Notes: generated by a model from the sequence alone, not told the origin. A DNA stretch of 64,000 nt from an uncultured Lactobacillus sp. (GCA_946482465.1 CAMLRL010000003.1:42466-106465); one strand, 5' to 3'. Shown: positions 37,869 through 48,353, counted from the stretch's first letter. Translations and numbers: made by a program.

Positions 37869-40108
37869 TAATTATCTGCTCTCCTTGTTTGATATATATC
37901 CGGAATATCGCGTAACTTAGTTAAAATACCATCTAATTGCGCCGAATTATTAACAGCTACTGTGGCGTAAATGTGAGCAATATTATCCTCATTAACCTTA
38001 CCAGAAATATTATTAATATTAGGAGTTAATGTGTTTAATTTAGTAATGACATCAGTCAACAGTTTCCCTCTGTTATAGCCAAAAACTTCAATGTTAGCGT
38101 TAAAAGCTTGGGCACTATTTTCTTCAACGTTTTCCCACTGAACTTCGATCAACCTGCCCTTGCTTTCGTCGTTATTGACTATATTGCGACAATCAGCACG
38201 ATGAATAGTAACGCCGCGTCCTTTAGTCACATAGCCCACAATTTCGTCGCCCGGAACAGGGTTACAGCATTTAGCCAAATGAAGCATCAAGTCACTAATT
38301 CCTTGAATCATAACCCCATTTTTGTGCTTGATCTTCATTGCCTTAGAATCTTTTTTATGGGGTTGAGGCTCCGAAACAGATTTCTGACCTGAATTTAATA
38401 TTTCTTCTTCAAGCTGCTTTTGCTTTTTTCTTTCATCTTCACGCCGCAAGTCTGCTGTTAATCTGTTAACTACGCCAATAGCTGAAAGATCACCGAAACC
38501 AATTGAGGCATACATTTCATCAGCGTTATGGTAATTTAATTGGTCCAAAAGCGGCTCGATATGCTCTTTTGACATAAACTCTTTAGGCGCAAGACCTTGA
38601 TCGCGGAGCTTTTCGGCAACCATTTGTTCACCCTGCTCAATGCTGTGGTCACGATCTTGGTTTCTAAAGTAACGGCGAATTTTATTGCGGGCGCGTGAAG
38701 TTTTGACCATGTCCACCCAATCACGAGAAGGACTGGCATTAGATTGGGTCATGATTTCAATTACGTCGCCATTTTTAAGTTTATAATCCAATGGTACCAA
38801 TTTACCATTTACCTTGGCTCCAACTGAATGGCTGCCGACTTGAGTATGAATTTCATAGGCGAAATCGAGAGTCACTGAGCCTTTGGGTAATTCGTAAACT
38901 TCACCCTTAGGCGTAAAAACATAAACCCGATCTGAAAAGATTTCACTCTTAACGCTTTTCATAAATTCATCGGCGTCTGAAGTTTCATCTTTTAATTCTA
39001 AAATTTCACGGACCATGTCCAATTTTTCATTAGAGCTAGTCTGCTCTACGCCCTTTAAATTACCTCTTTTATAAGCCCAGTGGGCAGCCACACCGTATTC
39101 AGCCACTTCGTGCATTTGTTCAGTTCTAATCTGAATTTCCAGCGGTCGACCCCCGGGGCCAATAATCGTAGTATGGAGTGACTGGTAACCATTTACTTTA
39201 GGTACAGCAATATAATCTTTAAAACGACCTGGCATTGGTTTCCATTTAGTATGAACAGCACCTAAAACCGCATAGCAATCTTTCACCGTTTTGACTATCA
39301 CGCGTACGGCTAACAAGTCATAAATTTCATTAAAGTCTTTATGCTTATTGACCATTTTTTTGTAAATGGAATAAATATGCTTTGGCCGACCATAGATCTC
39401 GTATTTAATACCTAAGCTATCTAAACTGTCTTTGAGTGTCTTAATTGCATCTTGGATATAATTTTCTCTTTGACTACGTTTAAGACTCATTAAATTAACA
39501 ATGCGATAGTATGCTTTAGGGTTCAAATAATGAAAACTCATGTCTTCAAGTTCCCATTTGATCGTACCAATACCTAACCGATCCGCCAAAGGCGCATAAA
39601 TATCCATTGTTTCAGATGCAATTCGGCGCTGCTTATCAGGACGCAAGTGTTCTAAAGTGTGCATGTTGTGCAGTCTATCAGCCAACTTAACCATAATTAC
39701 ACGGATATCTTTAGCCATTGCGATCAACATTTTCCTGTGATTTTCAGCTAAAAACTCTTGGTGTGACTTATACTGATATTTATTTAGTTTTGTTACCCCA
39801 TCAACAATAAAAGCTACATCTTTACCAAACTTTTTTTTGATATCATCATTAGTTACTGGTGTATCTTCAACAGTATCATGTAAAAAACCTGCCGCTATAG
39901 TATCAGGGTCAAGACTTAATTTGGCAAGAGTTCCAGCAACTTGAGTGGGATGAACAATATAAGGCTGTCCGGAAGCTCTCTTTTGCTCACTGTGCGCATT
40001 TTTAGCAAATTCGTATGCTTCTTCAACAAAAGCAATTTGCTTATCGTTCATATACTTCTTGCAGGTATCTATCACCTGCTCGTGCGTCATCTCAATGTAC
40101 TTAGACAT
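37868..40108 (-). CDS. rel: Bifunctional (p)ppGpp synthetase/hydrolase Rel
   Basis: The 746-residue protein controls the stringent response. The N-terminal hydrolase domain keeps its HD motif ([14 protein letters not shown] near residue 74, and [14 protein letters not shown] near 139). The synthetase domain has [22 protein letters not shown] near 307. A TGS domain ([16 protein letters not shown] near 393), helical and zinc-finger segments ([18 protein letters not shown] near 606) and a C-terminal ACT domain follow. Both catalytic domains look intact. It is followed by dtd with one-base overlap. Confidence 0.96.
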   Translation of the reverse strand: MSKYIEMTHEQVIDTCKKYMNDKQIAFVEEAYEFAKNAHSEQKRASGQPYIVHPTQVAGTLAKLSLDPDTIAAGFLHDTVEDTPVTNDDIKKKFGKDVAFIVDGVTKLNKYQYKSHQEFLAENHRKMLIAMAKDIRVIMVKLADRLHNMHTLEHLRPDKQRRIASETMDIYAPLADRLGIGTIKWELEDMSFHYLNPKAYYRIVNLMSLKRSQRENYIQDAIKTLKDSLDSLGIKYEIYGRPKHIYSIYKKMVNKHKDFNEIYDLLAVRVIVKTVKDCYAVLGAVHTKWKPMPGRFKDYIAVPKVNGYQSLHTTIIGPGGRPLEIQIRTEQMHEVAEYGVAAHWAYKRGNLKGVEQTSSNEKLDMVREILELKDETSDADEFMKSVKSEIFSDRVYVFTPKGEVYELPKGSVTLDFAYEIHTQVGSHSVGAKVNGKLVPLDYKLKNGDVIEIMTQSNASPSRDWVDMVKTSRARNKIRRYFRNQDRDHSIEQGEQMVAEKLRDQGLAPKEFMSKEHIEPLLDQLNYHNADEMYASIGFGDLSAIGVVNRLTADLRREDERKKQKQLEEEILNSGQKSVSEPQPHKKDSKAMKIKHKNGVMIQGISDLMLHLAKCCNPVPGDEIVGYVTKGRGVTIHRADCRNIVNNDESKGRLIEVQWENVEENSAQAFNANIEVFGYNRGKLLTDVITKLNTLTPNINNISGKVNEDNIAHIYATVAVNNSAQLDGILTKLRDIPDIYQTRRADN

Positions 40109-40128
40109 ATAAACCGACCCTTCTAATA

Positions 40129-40482
40129 TTACCCGTATATTTGGTTATCCATTACACCAAAAATCTCTAAAATAAGATAAATTAGTCCAAATAAAAAGTT
40201 ATAATTAGCATATTTGAATAAAACAATTAGGCAAAAACAGCCTGGCATAAATAGCAGCCAGTAATGTTTAAGATTAATTGTTTTAATCAACTTACCAATA
40301 TGATAGCTGATTATACTGTTAAGGAGTATAAAAAGTAATCCTACCCGCCAAATAGTCCCTATTCTTAATAGACTGAAAATAAGGGGTAAGATAACAACTA
40401 AAATGCTCCACCATATTACTGGCATTACCTTATAACTATTTAATTTGCTAATTAAAGGTATGTTTTTTAGTTTATCAAGCAA
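40129..40482 (-). CDS. Small membrane protein, function unknown
   Basis: The 117-residue protein has about four membrane segments (near residues 20-40, 44-62, 71-90 and 92-112). No motif was recognised. It lies between prmA and rel on the same strand, 20 bases upstream of rel, and may be cotranscribed. An open frame this hydrophobic with continuous helices is unlikely to be chance, but no homologous family was recalled. Confidence 0.6.
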   Translation of the reverse strand: MLDKLKNIPLISKLNSYKVMPVIWWSILVVILPLIFSLLRIGTIWRVGLLFILLNSIISYHIGKLIKTINLKHYWLLFMPGCFCLIVLFKYANYNFLFGLIYLILEIFGVMDNQIYG

Positions 40483-40525
40483 CTTACTAATTCCTTACTA
40501 ATTTAATTATCTATTATAACTCTTT

Positions 40526-41470
40526 TTAGTTATCTTTTCTTTCTATAATTAATCCAACCCAGCGCCCATGCTCGATTGTCAAATCAATTTTAAAATCATG
40601 CTTTGTCAAAGCGGCTTTGATTTTATCCAGCTGAGTATAATCTATTCCCGAAAAAATCACTTTACCACCTGTATTTAAGTGTTCATTTAATTCAGGAATT
40701 AGCGCAAGCAGAATTTCCGCCAAAATATTAGCAATAATAATGTCATATTTTCCTTCTACACCATTAAGCAAACTAGCCTTTTCCACCTTGATATTTGCCA
40801 AATGATTAAGAGCGATATTCTCTTTTGCCGCTGTGACAGCTTCATCCGAGATATCGGTAGCCACAACAGAACTGGCTCCCAATAAAGAAGAAGCAATGGC
40901 CAAAATACCAGAACCTGTCCCCACGTCACAGACAGCTTTTGGCTCAGTTAGTGCTTGTTCTAGTCCCATTAATGCTATTTGCGTTGTCTTATGTGTGCCA
41001 GTGCCAAATGCCAAACCAGGATCAAGTTTGATTAACTGCTGATCTTTAAAAGCTGGTTGATAATCTTCCCATTCTGGCACAATTGCCAAATGCCGCGAAA
41101 AGTTTATGACATGATAAAATTTTTGCCAAACTGTGTTCCAATCTTCGTCTTTAATATAAGAAGTGGTTATTTTTGCTTTGCCAATTTGCAAACCATAACT
41201 TTTTAACTCAGCTAATTTCTTCTGGTACTTTTCAACCAGTTCAGCTTTATCTTGTTCAATATCAAAATATGCTAGAAATTGTAAATCTTGTGGTAAGTCG
41301 TTTATCTCACTGAGGTTAACAATCGTGGAGTCTGATTCCCAGCCAGCCTGCTCAAAATCAGAGCGTTTGCGTGATTCAGTCCCTAAACAGTGCAATACAT
41401 CTTGACTGTAGATATTTAAAGCATCTTCAACTTCATGGCTGGTTTCAATTTTAATAATTAATAATTTCAT
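40526..41470 (-). CDS. prmA: Ribosomal protein L11 methyltransferase
   Basis: The 314-residue enzyme trimethylates ribosomal protein L11 using SAM. The signature LDPGLAFGTGTHKTT near residue 152 and the SAM motif VCDVGTGSGILAIAS near 180 are present. IIIANILAEILLALIPEL near 250 contains the NPPF-like position, here NILA as in other PrmA proteins. The N-terminal 110 residues form the L11-binding domain. It is divergent from the YbaK gene. Confidence 0.94.
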   Translation of the reverse strand: MKLLIIKIETSHEVEDALNIYSQDVLHCLGTESRKRSDFEQAGWESDSTIVNLSEINDLPQDLQFLAYFDIEQDKAELVEKYQKKLAELKSYGLQIGKAKITTSYIKDEDWNTVWQKFYHVINFSRHLAIVPEWEDYQPAFKDQQLIKLDPGLAFGTGTHKTTQIALMGLEQALTEPKAVCDVGTGSGILAIASSLLGASSVVATDISDEAVTAAKENIALNHLANIKVEKASLLNGVEGKYDIIIANILAEILLALIPELNEHLNTGGKVIFSGIDYTQLDKIKAALTKHDFKIDLTIEHGRWVGLIIERKDN

Positions 41471-41533
41471 TATTTTTTTAACTCCCTTTTTATTTTCCTT
41501 TTTATCAATGCTATCATTAAAAAGGTGATATTA

Positions 41534-42034
41534 ATGTCAAAAAAGAAAAATAAGATTGAAAAAACACTAGTAGAAAAAATATTGGATAGAGATAAGATTC
41601 CATACCGACAAGCAGAATTTGCTACACATGAAGATTCAGGTGGTGTAGCCCAAATGGATACATCCATTTTAAACGAGAATGAACATTTGGTCTATAAAAC
41701 ACTCGTGTGTTCTGGCAATAAAATCCCAACTGTTGTTGGTGTAATCCCCGTGACTGAACATTTAAGCTTGAAAAAACTGGCTAAAATTTCAGGAAATAAA
41801 AAGTGTGAAATGCTTCCTTTAAAAGATTTAGCAAAAACAACTGGCTATGTTCATGGTGCAAATACTCCGATTGGGATTTACTTTAAACACTACATTCCTA
41901 TTTTTCTTGATAAAAGTATGCTGCAAGAACAAGAAATTGCAGTTTCGAGTGGTAAAGTTGGTCGGAGCGTTTTTTTAAAACCGCAGGATTTGCAAAAAGT
42001 AACTAATGCCAAATTTGGTGATTTGCTAGAATAA
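41534..42034 (+). CDS. ybaK: YbaK/EbsC-type aminoacyl-tRNA deacylase
   Basis: YbaK proteins hydrolyse Cys-tRNA(Pro) and related mischarged tRNAs. I start at the ATG at 41534, with AAAGG eight bases upstream, giving 166 residues; a GTG three codons earlier overlaps that site. The family core is VYKTLVCSGNKIPTVVGVIP near residue 51, and GYVHGANTPIGI near 103 is the conserved active-site loop. Together with dtd this region holds two tRNA proofreading enzymes. Confidence 0.9.
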   Translation: MSKKKNKIEKTLVEKILDRDKIPYRQAEFATHEDSGGVAQMDTSILNENEHLVYKTLVCSGNKIPTVVGVIPVTEHLSLKKLAKISGNKKCEMLPLKDLAKTTGYVHGANTPIGIYFKHYIPIFLDKSMLQEQEIAVSSGKVGRSVFLKPQDLQKVTNAKFGDLLE

Positions 42035-42072
42035 AAGAATATTTAGACAATAACACTCCCTTTGAGAATTAT

Positions 42073-42089
42073 TATCTTTTAAAATATTG
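42073..42089 (-). promoter_or_regulatory. Candidate shared operator upstream of the citI-like gene
   Basis: Read on the minus strand this is CAATATTTTAAAAGATA. It matches the motif at 51569-51584 and 54821-54837, upstream of the mdh-cit and fumC-frdA operons. It lies about 80 bases before the regulator start. AT-rich sequence makes chance matches possible. Confidence 0.4.
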
Positions 42090-42165
42090 TTTTGGTCATA
42101 GTAATAAAGCGCTTTTTCTAATATAATTAAAACAAATACCAAGTAGACAGAATAGGAATAAATAA

Positions 42166-43110
42166 ATGACATTATTAACAGATGAACAGCTTGCAAATAT
42201 TGCACATGACTACTTCTTGAGCAAACTGAATATTGCTGAAATCTCAAAGAAGTATAACCTTTCCCGTTATCTGATAGCCAAGGCAATTGATGAAGCTGAA
42301 AATAAAGGGATTGTTAAGATTAGCATTTATCAAAGCCCCAAACGAGCACAAAATTTGGAACGAAAATTCCAAAGCCTTTTTGATCTGAAAGAAGTTTATA
42401 TCTTAGAAGATAAAGAAACTAAAAACCAAGACAATGAAATGATTGTCAATTTTGCGGCAAAACAAATTCAAAATTATATTACGTCTGCCAATGTTGTTGG
42501 TCTTACATGGGGAACACTTTTAAGGGATATTATTGATGATTTTTCAACAGAAACTCGCCCTGACCTGACAGTTGTTCAACTATTGGGTCAGGTGGTTAAT
42601 GCTAGCAAACGCAAGCAGCCACTTATTCAACATGCTGCTGACAAATTTAATGCAAAAAGTCTAACTTTTCCCGCTCCTCTTTATGCCATTGATCCGGGAC
42701 TAGTCAAAAAAATTCAGCAAGAGCCCTATTATCAATATATTGAAAAGTATTTTTCAAAACTTGACCTGGTGTTTGCAAGCATCGGTACCATGCAATCGCT
42801 GGAATCTGGACAATTTTTTATGGATCATTACGCTGATAAGCTGTTTACAGGGATTAAAAAAAATCAGTTAGCAGGGATTATTTTTGGCAGACCGTATGAT
42901 ATTAAAGGTCGCTTTTATAGCCCTATTGAGCCCCACATATCTGGCATCAGTCTTTCAGACATTTTAGCAGTTCCTGATCGATTTGTAATTGTTAAAAACC
43001 GGTTTAAGGAAGATGCGCTTTTGGGGGCTCTCAGATCCGGCGTAATAACACATTTAATAACCACTTCAGGTATAGCTGAAAGAGTTCTACGCAAAAACGA
43101 AGCACTTTAA
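42166..43110 (+). CDS. citI: SorC/DeoR-family sugar/acid-binding regulator, CitI-like
   Basis: The 314-residue protein has an N-terminal helix-turn-helix (IAEISKKYNLSRYLIAKAI near residue 22) and the SorC effector-binding domain, with VVGLTWGTLLRDII near 109 and DLVFASIGTMQS near 203. CitI of Weissella paramesenteroides, a citrate-sensing activator of the citrate operon, belongs to this family, and this gene adjoins the citrate lyase genes. I infer the same role. It is convergent with citX, overlapping it by four bases. No promoter of the cit operon is next to it, so it would act at a distance. Confidence 0.8.
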   Translation: MTLLTDEQLANIAHDYFLSKLNIAEISKKYNLSRYLIAKAIDEAENKGIVKISIYQSPKRAQNLERKFQSLFDLKEVYILEDKETKNQDNEMIVNFAAKQIQNYITSANVVGLTWGTLLRDIIDDFSTETRPDLTVVQLLGQVVNASKRKQPLIQHAADKFNAKSLTFPAPLYAIDPGLVKKIQQEPYYQYIEKYFSKLDLVFASIGTMQSLESGQFFMDHYADKLFTGIKKNQLAGIIFGRPYDIKGRFYSPIEPHISGISLSDILAVPDRFVIVKNRFKEDALLGALRSGVITHLITTSGIAERVLRKNEAL

Positions 43111-43664
43111 TTGGCGGATTTTTTACAGAACTTCTCTTTATATAAGCTAGTAATATAATTTTGCAGATCTGCAACTGAATGTGTTCTTGAACGAGCGCAT
43201 TCTTTAGCAGGTTTTGAACATAAAAAGCATTTGCGCACAGGCAAGCCTAGATCTTTGCGGGATATTGCCTGTTTTTGTTTTCTAATTAATACATCGGCAT
43301 CAAATAACCGATTAATTTTTTGCTTATTCTCAAATTCAACTGCCTTTTTTTTAACTGAACGATAATTAGCATCAACAAGATAAAAATTTTCTGAACCTGT
43401 AGCTCTCTCCCAATGTTTATACAAAGTAAAAGGTAACTGGCTATTTTGCAAAATTTCTTCCAAATTTAGAATACCTGAAGCAAAAATTTCTTTTAAATAG
43501 TGATTGTTTTTGATAGGGCCAGGAATGTTTAATTTAACATCCAGTAGCGTACATTCAGGAAACTTTTGAAATGTTGTTTGTTGCAACTCTGCTCTTTCAT
43601 CTTTATTTGCTAATACCTCTGTAATACTCTGTGGTTCTCCTTCAGCAAATATTGTTTTTACCAT
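43107..43664 (-). CDS. citX: Apo-citrate lyase phosphoribosyl-dephospho-CoA transferase CitX
   Basis: CitX attaches the 2'-(5''-triphosphoribosyl)-3'-dephospho-CoA prosthetic group to the acyl carrier subunit CitD. The 185-residue protein has GPIKNNHYLKEIFASG near residue 49, NRLFDADVLIRK near 117 and a C-terminal RKCFLCSKPAKECARSRTH stretch near 143, all CitX features. In some species it is fused to CitG; here it stands alone. It lies after a hairpin following citF, so its expression may be lower or separate. Confidence 0.9.
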   Translation of the reverse strand: MVKTIFAEGEPQSITEVLANKDERAELQQTTFQKFPECTLLDVKLNIPGPIKNNHYLKEIFASGILNLEEILQNSQLPFTLYKHWERATGSENFYLVDANYRSVKKKAVEFENKQKINRLFDADVLIRKQKQAISRKDLGLPVRKCFLCSKPAKECARSRTHSVADLQNYITSLYKEKFCKKSAN

Positions 43665-43699
43665 TTTATCATCTTCTTTCTATTTTTATATTATAACTA

Positions 43700-43740
43700 A
43701 AAAGTGTGAGAACAAGTCTTAGCCTCATTCTCACACTTTA
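43700..43740 (-). terminator. Hairpin between citF and citX (terminator or attenuator)
   Basis: AAAGTGTGAGAA and TTCTCACACTTT form a perfect 12-bp stem around a loop of about 17 bases. On the minus strand TTTTAG follows. It would stop or reduce transcription from citF into citX. Confidence 0.7.
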
Positions 43741-43753
43741 TTAAAATAATTAG

Positions 43754-45292
43754 TTAATCTTTTACTTGCTTAATTGTATCAATAATAGTGCCATCCCGAT
43801 ATTGAATTAAAGCAACAACACGATCAGTATATTCTAGAGGCTTGGGAATTCCAACCTGTTTTTGCGCCATTTCTTGAAGTTCTTTGATGTCAACAATATT
43901 GAGCTCAGGAACTTTAGCAAAAGCAGCTATTAAGTCTTTACGGCGGGGATTAATCGCAATTCCTCTTTCGGTCACTAAAACATCAATTGAATCTCCTGGT
44001 GTAACAACTGTTTCCACTTCTGGTACTACTGTAGCATTGCGTCCACGTACTAGCGGAGCAGTGATAATAGTCATTTTTGCTGCAGCCGCATCCTGGTGAC
44101 CACCTATGGCACCACGAATAACACCATCGGAGCCTGTCATTACGTTAACGTTAAAATTGGTATCAATTTGCAAAGCTGAAAGAATAGCCACATCTAAGTT
44201 ATTTACTACAGCTCCTTTATTATGAGGATCAGCGTACCAGGAAGCATCAATTTCCTGTTGGTTTTTATTTTGGGCCATTGAAGCTGCAGCACCCTTGTCA
44301 AAGTCCTGAACATCCATGATTTTCTTGACCAGGCCTTCCTCAAGAAGATCAGTCGTAGGCTTAGTGATACCGCCTAGCGCGAATGATGCCTTAATCCCAT
44401 CCTTTAGCATAGATTCTCTTAGGTATCTGGTCACTGCCAACGCAGCTCCTCCAGACCCAGTTTGGAAAGAAAATCCTTGTTTATAATAGGGTGAATTTGT
44501 AATTACCTGATTAACAGTTTGTGCAATTTTCAGTTCTTTAGGATCTTTGGTGAAACGAGTTGCCCCTGAACCAATCTTATCAGCATCACCAATTTGATCA
44601 ACCTGCACAACATAATCGACTTGAGTTTGTTTAATTGAGGCAGGCGTATTCGGATAATCAACAATATTGTCAGTCAACAAAACTACTTTATCCGCATATT
44701 GTGCATCAATCAAAGCATAGCCCAAGGATCCAAAAACTGCATCCCCTTCTTGACCATTAGCATTACCAGCTGGGTCAGCATTTGGGACTCCTAAAAATGC
44801 CACGTCAATTTTGATTTCCCCTTCTTCAATAGAACGGGCCCTATTGCCATGAGAACGGAAAATTACTGGGTTTTCCAGACCACCATGGGAAACAAAATCA
44901 CCTAAACTACCTCTCATTCCAGAGGATGTGATATTGGTAATGACACCCCTTTTTATTGCTTCAATTACAGTGTCATTCATAACACCAGTTAAGGAAGATG
45001 GGGCTAAAGTTAAGTTTTGATAACCCATTTTAATAATTAAATTCATTACTTTATTAAAAGCAAAATCACCATTTCTAAAATGATGGTGGAACGAAATGGT
45101 CATACCGTCTTTTAGAGTTTTCTTAATAACATCTTCTAAAGAATCTACCACTTTTGATTCGCCCGTAGTAACTTGTACTTTAGGAGCCACTCTTTTTACT
45201 TCAGGATTACCTATTTCCACAGATTCGAATGGTTTAAGATTCATTTTTGTCATCAAATCATCAGGCAAATTGCGTTTTACTTTATTCTCCAA
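43754..45292 (-). CDS. citF: Citrate lyase alpha subunit (citrate CoA-transferase)
   Basis: The alpha subunit exchanges acetyl for citryl on the acyl carrier of CitD. I favour the TTG at 45292, eight bases after the perfect site GAGGAGGG, giving 512 residues, the usual length. An upstream in-frame ATGATG at 45313 would place that site inside the coding region. Features are [15 protein letters not shown] near residue 60, [20 protein letters not shown] near 185, [15 protein letters not shown] near 270 and the late [10 protein letters not shown] near 452. It overlaps citE by 11 bases and is the last gene of the CDEF block. Confidence 0.95.
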   Translation of the reverse strand: MENKVKRNLPDDLMTKMNLKPFESVEIGNPEVKRVAPKVQVTTGESKVVDSLEDVIKKTLKDGMTISFHHHFRNGDFAFNKVMNLIIKMGYQNLTLAPSSLTGVMNDTVIEAIKRGVITNITSSGMRGSLGDFVSHGGLENPVIFRSHGNRARSIEEGEIKIDVAFLGVPNADPAGNANGQEGDAVFGSLGYALIDAQYADKVVLLTDNIVDYPNTPASIKQTQVDYVVQVDQIGDADKIGSGATRFTKDPKELKIAQTVNQVITNSPYYKQGFSFQTGSGGAALAVTRYLRESMLKDGIKASFALGGITKPTTDLLEEGLVKKIMDVQDFDKGAAASMAQNKNQQEIDASWYADPHNKGAVVNNLDVAILSALQIDTNFNVNVMTGSDGVIRGAIGGHQDAAAAKMTIITAPLVRGRNATVVPEVETVVTPGDSIDVLVTERGIAINPRRKDLIAAFAKVPELNIVDIKELQEMAQKQVGIPKPLEYTDRVVALIQYRDGTIIDTIKQVKD

Positions 45293-46196
45293 TGTAATTA
45301 CCCTCCTCATCAATTAAATTCGATGCTTTAGCTGTTTCAATAACACGGTTAGCTTTCTCAACAACTGGTTTGTCGACCATTTTACCGTTCATTGAAATAA
45401 CGCCTGAGCCTTTTGCCTTTGCTTCTTGAATAGCATTTTGGACAGAAAGAGCATTTTCAATTTCTTCTTTAGTAGGGTTAAATACCTTGTTAACCATAGG
45501 TATTTGTCTTGGATTAACTAAAGACTTACCATCATAACCCAGTTCATAGATATATTTTGTTTCACGGTAAAATCCTTCTGTATCATTCATATTAGAAAAC
45601 ACAGTATCGAAAGCATAAACATCGGCTGCTCTAGCGGCTTGCAAGACCATGTTGCGGGCAAATTCAAGTTCACGCCCATCTGGATAACGGTGTGTGTGCA
45701 TATCGGCAGTATAGTCTTCACCGGAAACAGCTAAGCCCATCATTAATGGGGTTGCAGTTGCAATTTCAGGAGCATTGAGAACACCTTTTGCACTCTCAAT
45801 CGCTGCCATAACACCAATAGAGTCTTTTTGAATACCGTATTCTTCTTCCGCTTTTTCCATATCCGCCACTAATTTTTTAATCATGGCGGCCGATTCAGTT
45901 TTAGGCAGGCGAATAACATCTACTCCAGCGCGAACCATAGCTTTGACATCTTGGTCATAAAAGGGAGTGTCTTGACCATTAATTCTAACGACAATTTCAG
46001 CACCGCCAAAGTCAACTGTTTTAATAGCCTTAAATACTAACATTCTGGCTGCGTCTTTTTCAGTTAATGAAACTGCATCTTCTAAATCCAGCATAATAGA
46101 GTCCGCTCCATAAATGCCAGCGTCTTTAACCATTGCAGGATTATTACCTGGTACAAACATCATTGTTCGACGCAAACGATTTTTAACATAAGTCAT
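45282..46196 (-). CDS. citE: Citrate lyase beta subunit (citryl-ACP lyase)
   Basis: The 304-residue TIM-barrel enzyme cleaves citryl-ACP to oxaloacetate and acetyl-[18 protein letters not shown] near residue 9, [19 protein letters not shown] near 29, VRINGQDTP near 73 and the metal-ligand region [19 protein letters not shown] near 128 are present. It follows citD directly. Confidence 0.96.
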   Translation of the reverse strand: MTYVKNRLRRTMMFVPGNNPAMVKDAGIYGADSIMLDLEDAVSLTEKDAARMLVFKAIKTVDFGGAEIVVRINGQDTPFYDQDVKAMVRAGVDVIRLPKTESAAMIKKLVADMEKAEEEYGIQKDSIGVMAAIESAKGVLNAPEIATATPLMMGLAVSGEDYTADMHTHRYPDGRELEFARNMVLQAARAADVYAFDTVFSNMNDTEGFYRETKYIYELGYDGKSLVNPRQIPMVNKVFNPTKEEIENALSVQNAIQEAKAKGSGVISMNGKMVDKPVVEKANRVIETAKASNLIDEEGNYIGE

Positions 46197-46493
46197 TTAT
46201 TGCAATACCTCCAATCTTGGCTGATCAGTAGTTTCAGTTGCTCTTTGCGCAGCCGCTAATGTTCTTGCAGCAATCACGCAGTCAAGAGCTCCTTTGTCAG
46301 TAGCCTTAACTTTTGCGTTAGTAATACCAAATTTATTAAGGGTTTCAGTTATTACCTTTTTGATCTGATCACCGTATGATTTAGCTACCTCTGAATCCAG
46401 ATCAACTTCAATCCCATTTTGACCAGCAGAAATCATTATCTGAATATCCGAAGATTCTAATGTTCCTGCTACTCCAACAGTTTTAATTTCCAT
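46197..46493 (-). CDS. citD: Citrate lyase gamma subunit (acyl carrier protein)
   Basis: The 98-residue subunit carries the phosphoribosyl-dephospho-CoA group on a serine in the motif AGTLESSDIQI near residue 9-19. It begins at the ATG at 46493, overlapping the end of citC by 11 bases; a TTG one codon earlier is an alternative. It is the substrate of CitX and CitC. The length and order CitC-D-E-F are standard. Confidence 0.95.
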   Translation of the reverse strand: MEIKTVGVAGTLESSDIQIMISAGQNGIEVDLDSEVAKSYGDQIKKVITETLNKFGITNAKVKATDKGALDCVIAARTLAAAQRATETTDQPRLEVLQ

Positions 46494-47538
46494 CAATGTT
46501 CATTCCTTTCTTGATTCTTTCTTGTAAAATTTGATAATTGTCATTTATAAAATTCATTGTAGTTGGTGGAACTAGAGTGGAAATATCTTTTAAATCACTA
46601 TTTTTGATCAATTGGCGCACATTAGTTGCCGTAATTATTTTCTCGTTATCACGAAAGCGTTGCACAATTTTAACCTCAATAGTGGGACTAAGTATTTTTT
46701 GTAAACTTTGATTATAGAAATTAGTCGTCCTCGAAAATGGCTCAGTACCCAGATAACGTTTCTTAATTGTCAATTCGGGTGCAATAATATTTTTAAAAAT
46801 TAAAGCGTCAATCGCCGTTTGCGTTGTAATTAGTTCATCAGGTGACTTTAAAAAATAAGCTGGAAATGTCGAGCGTGAAACTAGGTAATCCCCACCACTG
46901 ACTACCACCACGTTATTAAAGTTAGCAGTTCCTTTTTTTACCAAATCCATTCTTTCAGATGTTTTAAATAAAGAAGCATCTGTAGCTACTACAAAAACAT
47001 AAACTAAATCATTTTCACTACTTGCCAGTTGTACTAACTTTTGGTGGCCCAAAGTAAATGGATTAGCATTCATAACAATTGCTGCAACTTCTTTTTGATT
47101 TTGGTTTTTAATTCTAGGCATCTTGGCTAAAAAGTCTTGAATACTCGGTGTTCCACTTTCTAAAAAAGCCGCAGTATCAGTATGAGCCAATTCATTAAAA
47201 CCTAAATGGGCGAAACTAGAAGAATATTTTGCCTTGGTAAATACGAATGAATGATAAATTTTCTGACCAAAAAGGTATTCTTGCAGAGCCGAAACTATTT
47301 GATTAAAGCGTGCCCCGTGAACAGCTTCATCATTTGACACAGCTATGTATTTAAGAACTTTGCCCGCAATACTACCAGTTCCAACCAAATGGCCATCTTC
47401 ATCTATTAAACCAATACTATGATCAAGAACGTCAACTTCGCGGGAGCTGAAATCTGTAATTCCCTGATTGATTAAGAAATTTTCCCATCTTGTTTTTGTG
47501 TCTGGAAAATTTAAATTGAGCTCTATTGTTTTATCCAT
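46483..47538 (-). CDS. citC: [Citrate (pro-3S)-lyase] ligase CitC
   Basis: CitC acetylates the prosthetic group of citrate lyase and so activates the enzyme. The 351-residue protein has an N-terminal GNAT-like part (residues 1-130) and a nucleotidyltransferase-like domain with the HxGH-type motif NANPFTLGHQKLV near residue 157. FKTSERMDLVKKG near 193 and SRSTFPAYFLK near 222 are conserved. It is the first of the four classic cit genes. Confidence 0.94.
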   Translation of the reverse strand: MDKTIELNLNFPDTKTRWENFLINQGITDFSSREVDVLDHSIGLIDEDGHLVGTGSIAGKVLKYIAVSNDEAVHGARFNQIVSALQEYLFGQKIYHSFVFTKAKYSSSFAHLGFNELAHTDTAAFLESGTPSIQDFLAKMPRIKNQNQKEVAAIVMNANPFTLGHQKLVQLASSENDLVYVFVVATDASLFKTSERMDLVKKGTANFNNVVVVSGGDYLVSRSTFPAYFLKSPDELITTQTAIDALIFKNIIAPELTIKKRYLGTEPFSRTTNFYNQSLQKILSPTIEVKIVQRFRDNEKIITATNVRQLIKNSDLKDISTLVPPTTMNFINDNYQILQERIKKGMNIDGN

Positions 47539-47558
47539 TTATTTGGTTCTCACTTTAG

Positions 47559-48353
47559 CTAAAATTCTTGCAAAAATTTCATGATTTCTTGATACATTTT
47601 CAGAGGCTGTTCCGCCTGAATTAAGTGACCACAATTTGCTATTATTCCTGTGTCAATTTTAGGATTCAATTCTCTTGTAGCATAGGCAAAATGATAATCA
47701 AAAAAGGGTGAATTTTGTCCTGCTAAAACGAGCATAGGAACTTTTAAGCTAACTAAAACGTCCCGCCAATCCTGCTCAGCATGATCTATTCGACAAAGAT
47801 AATTTTCTTCAGCATTATACGGATATTTTTGGGCTTCAATTTTGGCCTTTTTAAACATCTCATCATTGATATGAGCAAAAATACCATTGCCCAGATCTGC
47901 CTTTAAATAATCCGGATAATTTTTCCAAGTTAGATCTTTAAATCCATAGTGCCAGGTGCTGTCTTGAATCATTTTGGGAGGTTGATCTAAGTCAACAATT
48001 GCCTGCAATCTTTGAAAGCCAAATAGTGAAACATAAGCCCAAATGTTTGCGGCTCCCATGGAATTACCAACAGCAATAATATTTTTTAAATCTAATCTGC
48101 TAATGAGCTCGGCTAAATCAGCTGCATGGCGACTAATACGTTGCCCCTTAAACGTTCTTTGAGAACGTCCCTGATTTCGAGGATCAATTATGATAAAGCG
48201 ATAATCTTCTGTGAAAAGCTTTACAGCTTCTTGCCATAATGTTGCAGAACTACCTATGCCAGGAACCGCTAAAATAGGCTGACCACTTTTTAATGTATCG
48301 TAATAAGTTATTCGAATACCATCATTTGTTATAAAATTGTTTGCCTTAAGCAT
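47559..48353 (-). CDS. Alpha/beta hydrolase of unknown substrate
   Basis: The 264-residue protein has the alpha/beta hydrolase fold. The nucleophile elbow is VGNSMGAAN near residue 93 with Ser as nucleophile, the oxyanion region is VPGIGSSATLW near 31, and the catalytic histidine is in ANCGHLIQAEQP near 242. It lies between the DASS carrier and citC within the citrate operon, separated by 1 and 20 bases. No standard citrate-fermentation enzyme of this fold is known, so its role is open; an ester of a citrate-like acid could be the substrate. Confidence 0.85.
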   Translation of the reverse strand: MLKANNFITNDGIRITYYDTLKSGQPILAVPGIGSSATLWQEAVKLFTEDYRFIIIDPRNQGRSQRTFKGQRISRHAADLAELISRLDLKNIIAVGNSMGAANIWAYVSLFGFQRLQAIVDLDQPPKMIQDSTWHYGFKDLTWKNYPDYLKADLGNGIFAHINDEMFKKAKIEAQKYPYNAEENYLCRIDHAEQDWRDVLVSLKVPMLVLAGQNSPFFDYHFAYATRELNPKIDTGIIANCGHLIQAEQPLKMYQEIMKFLQEF

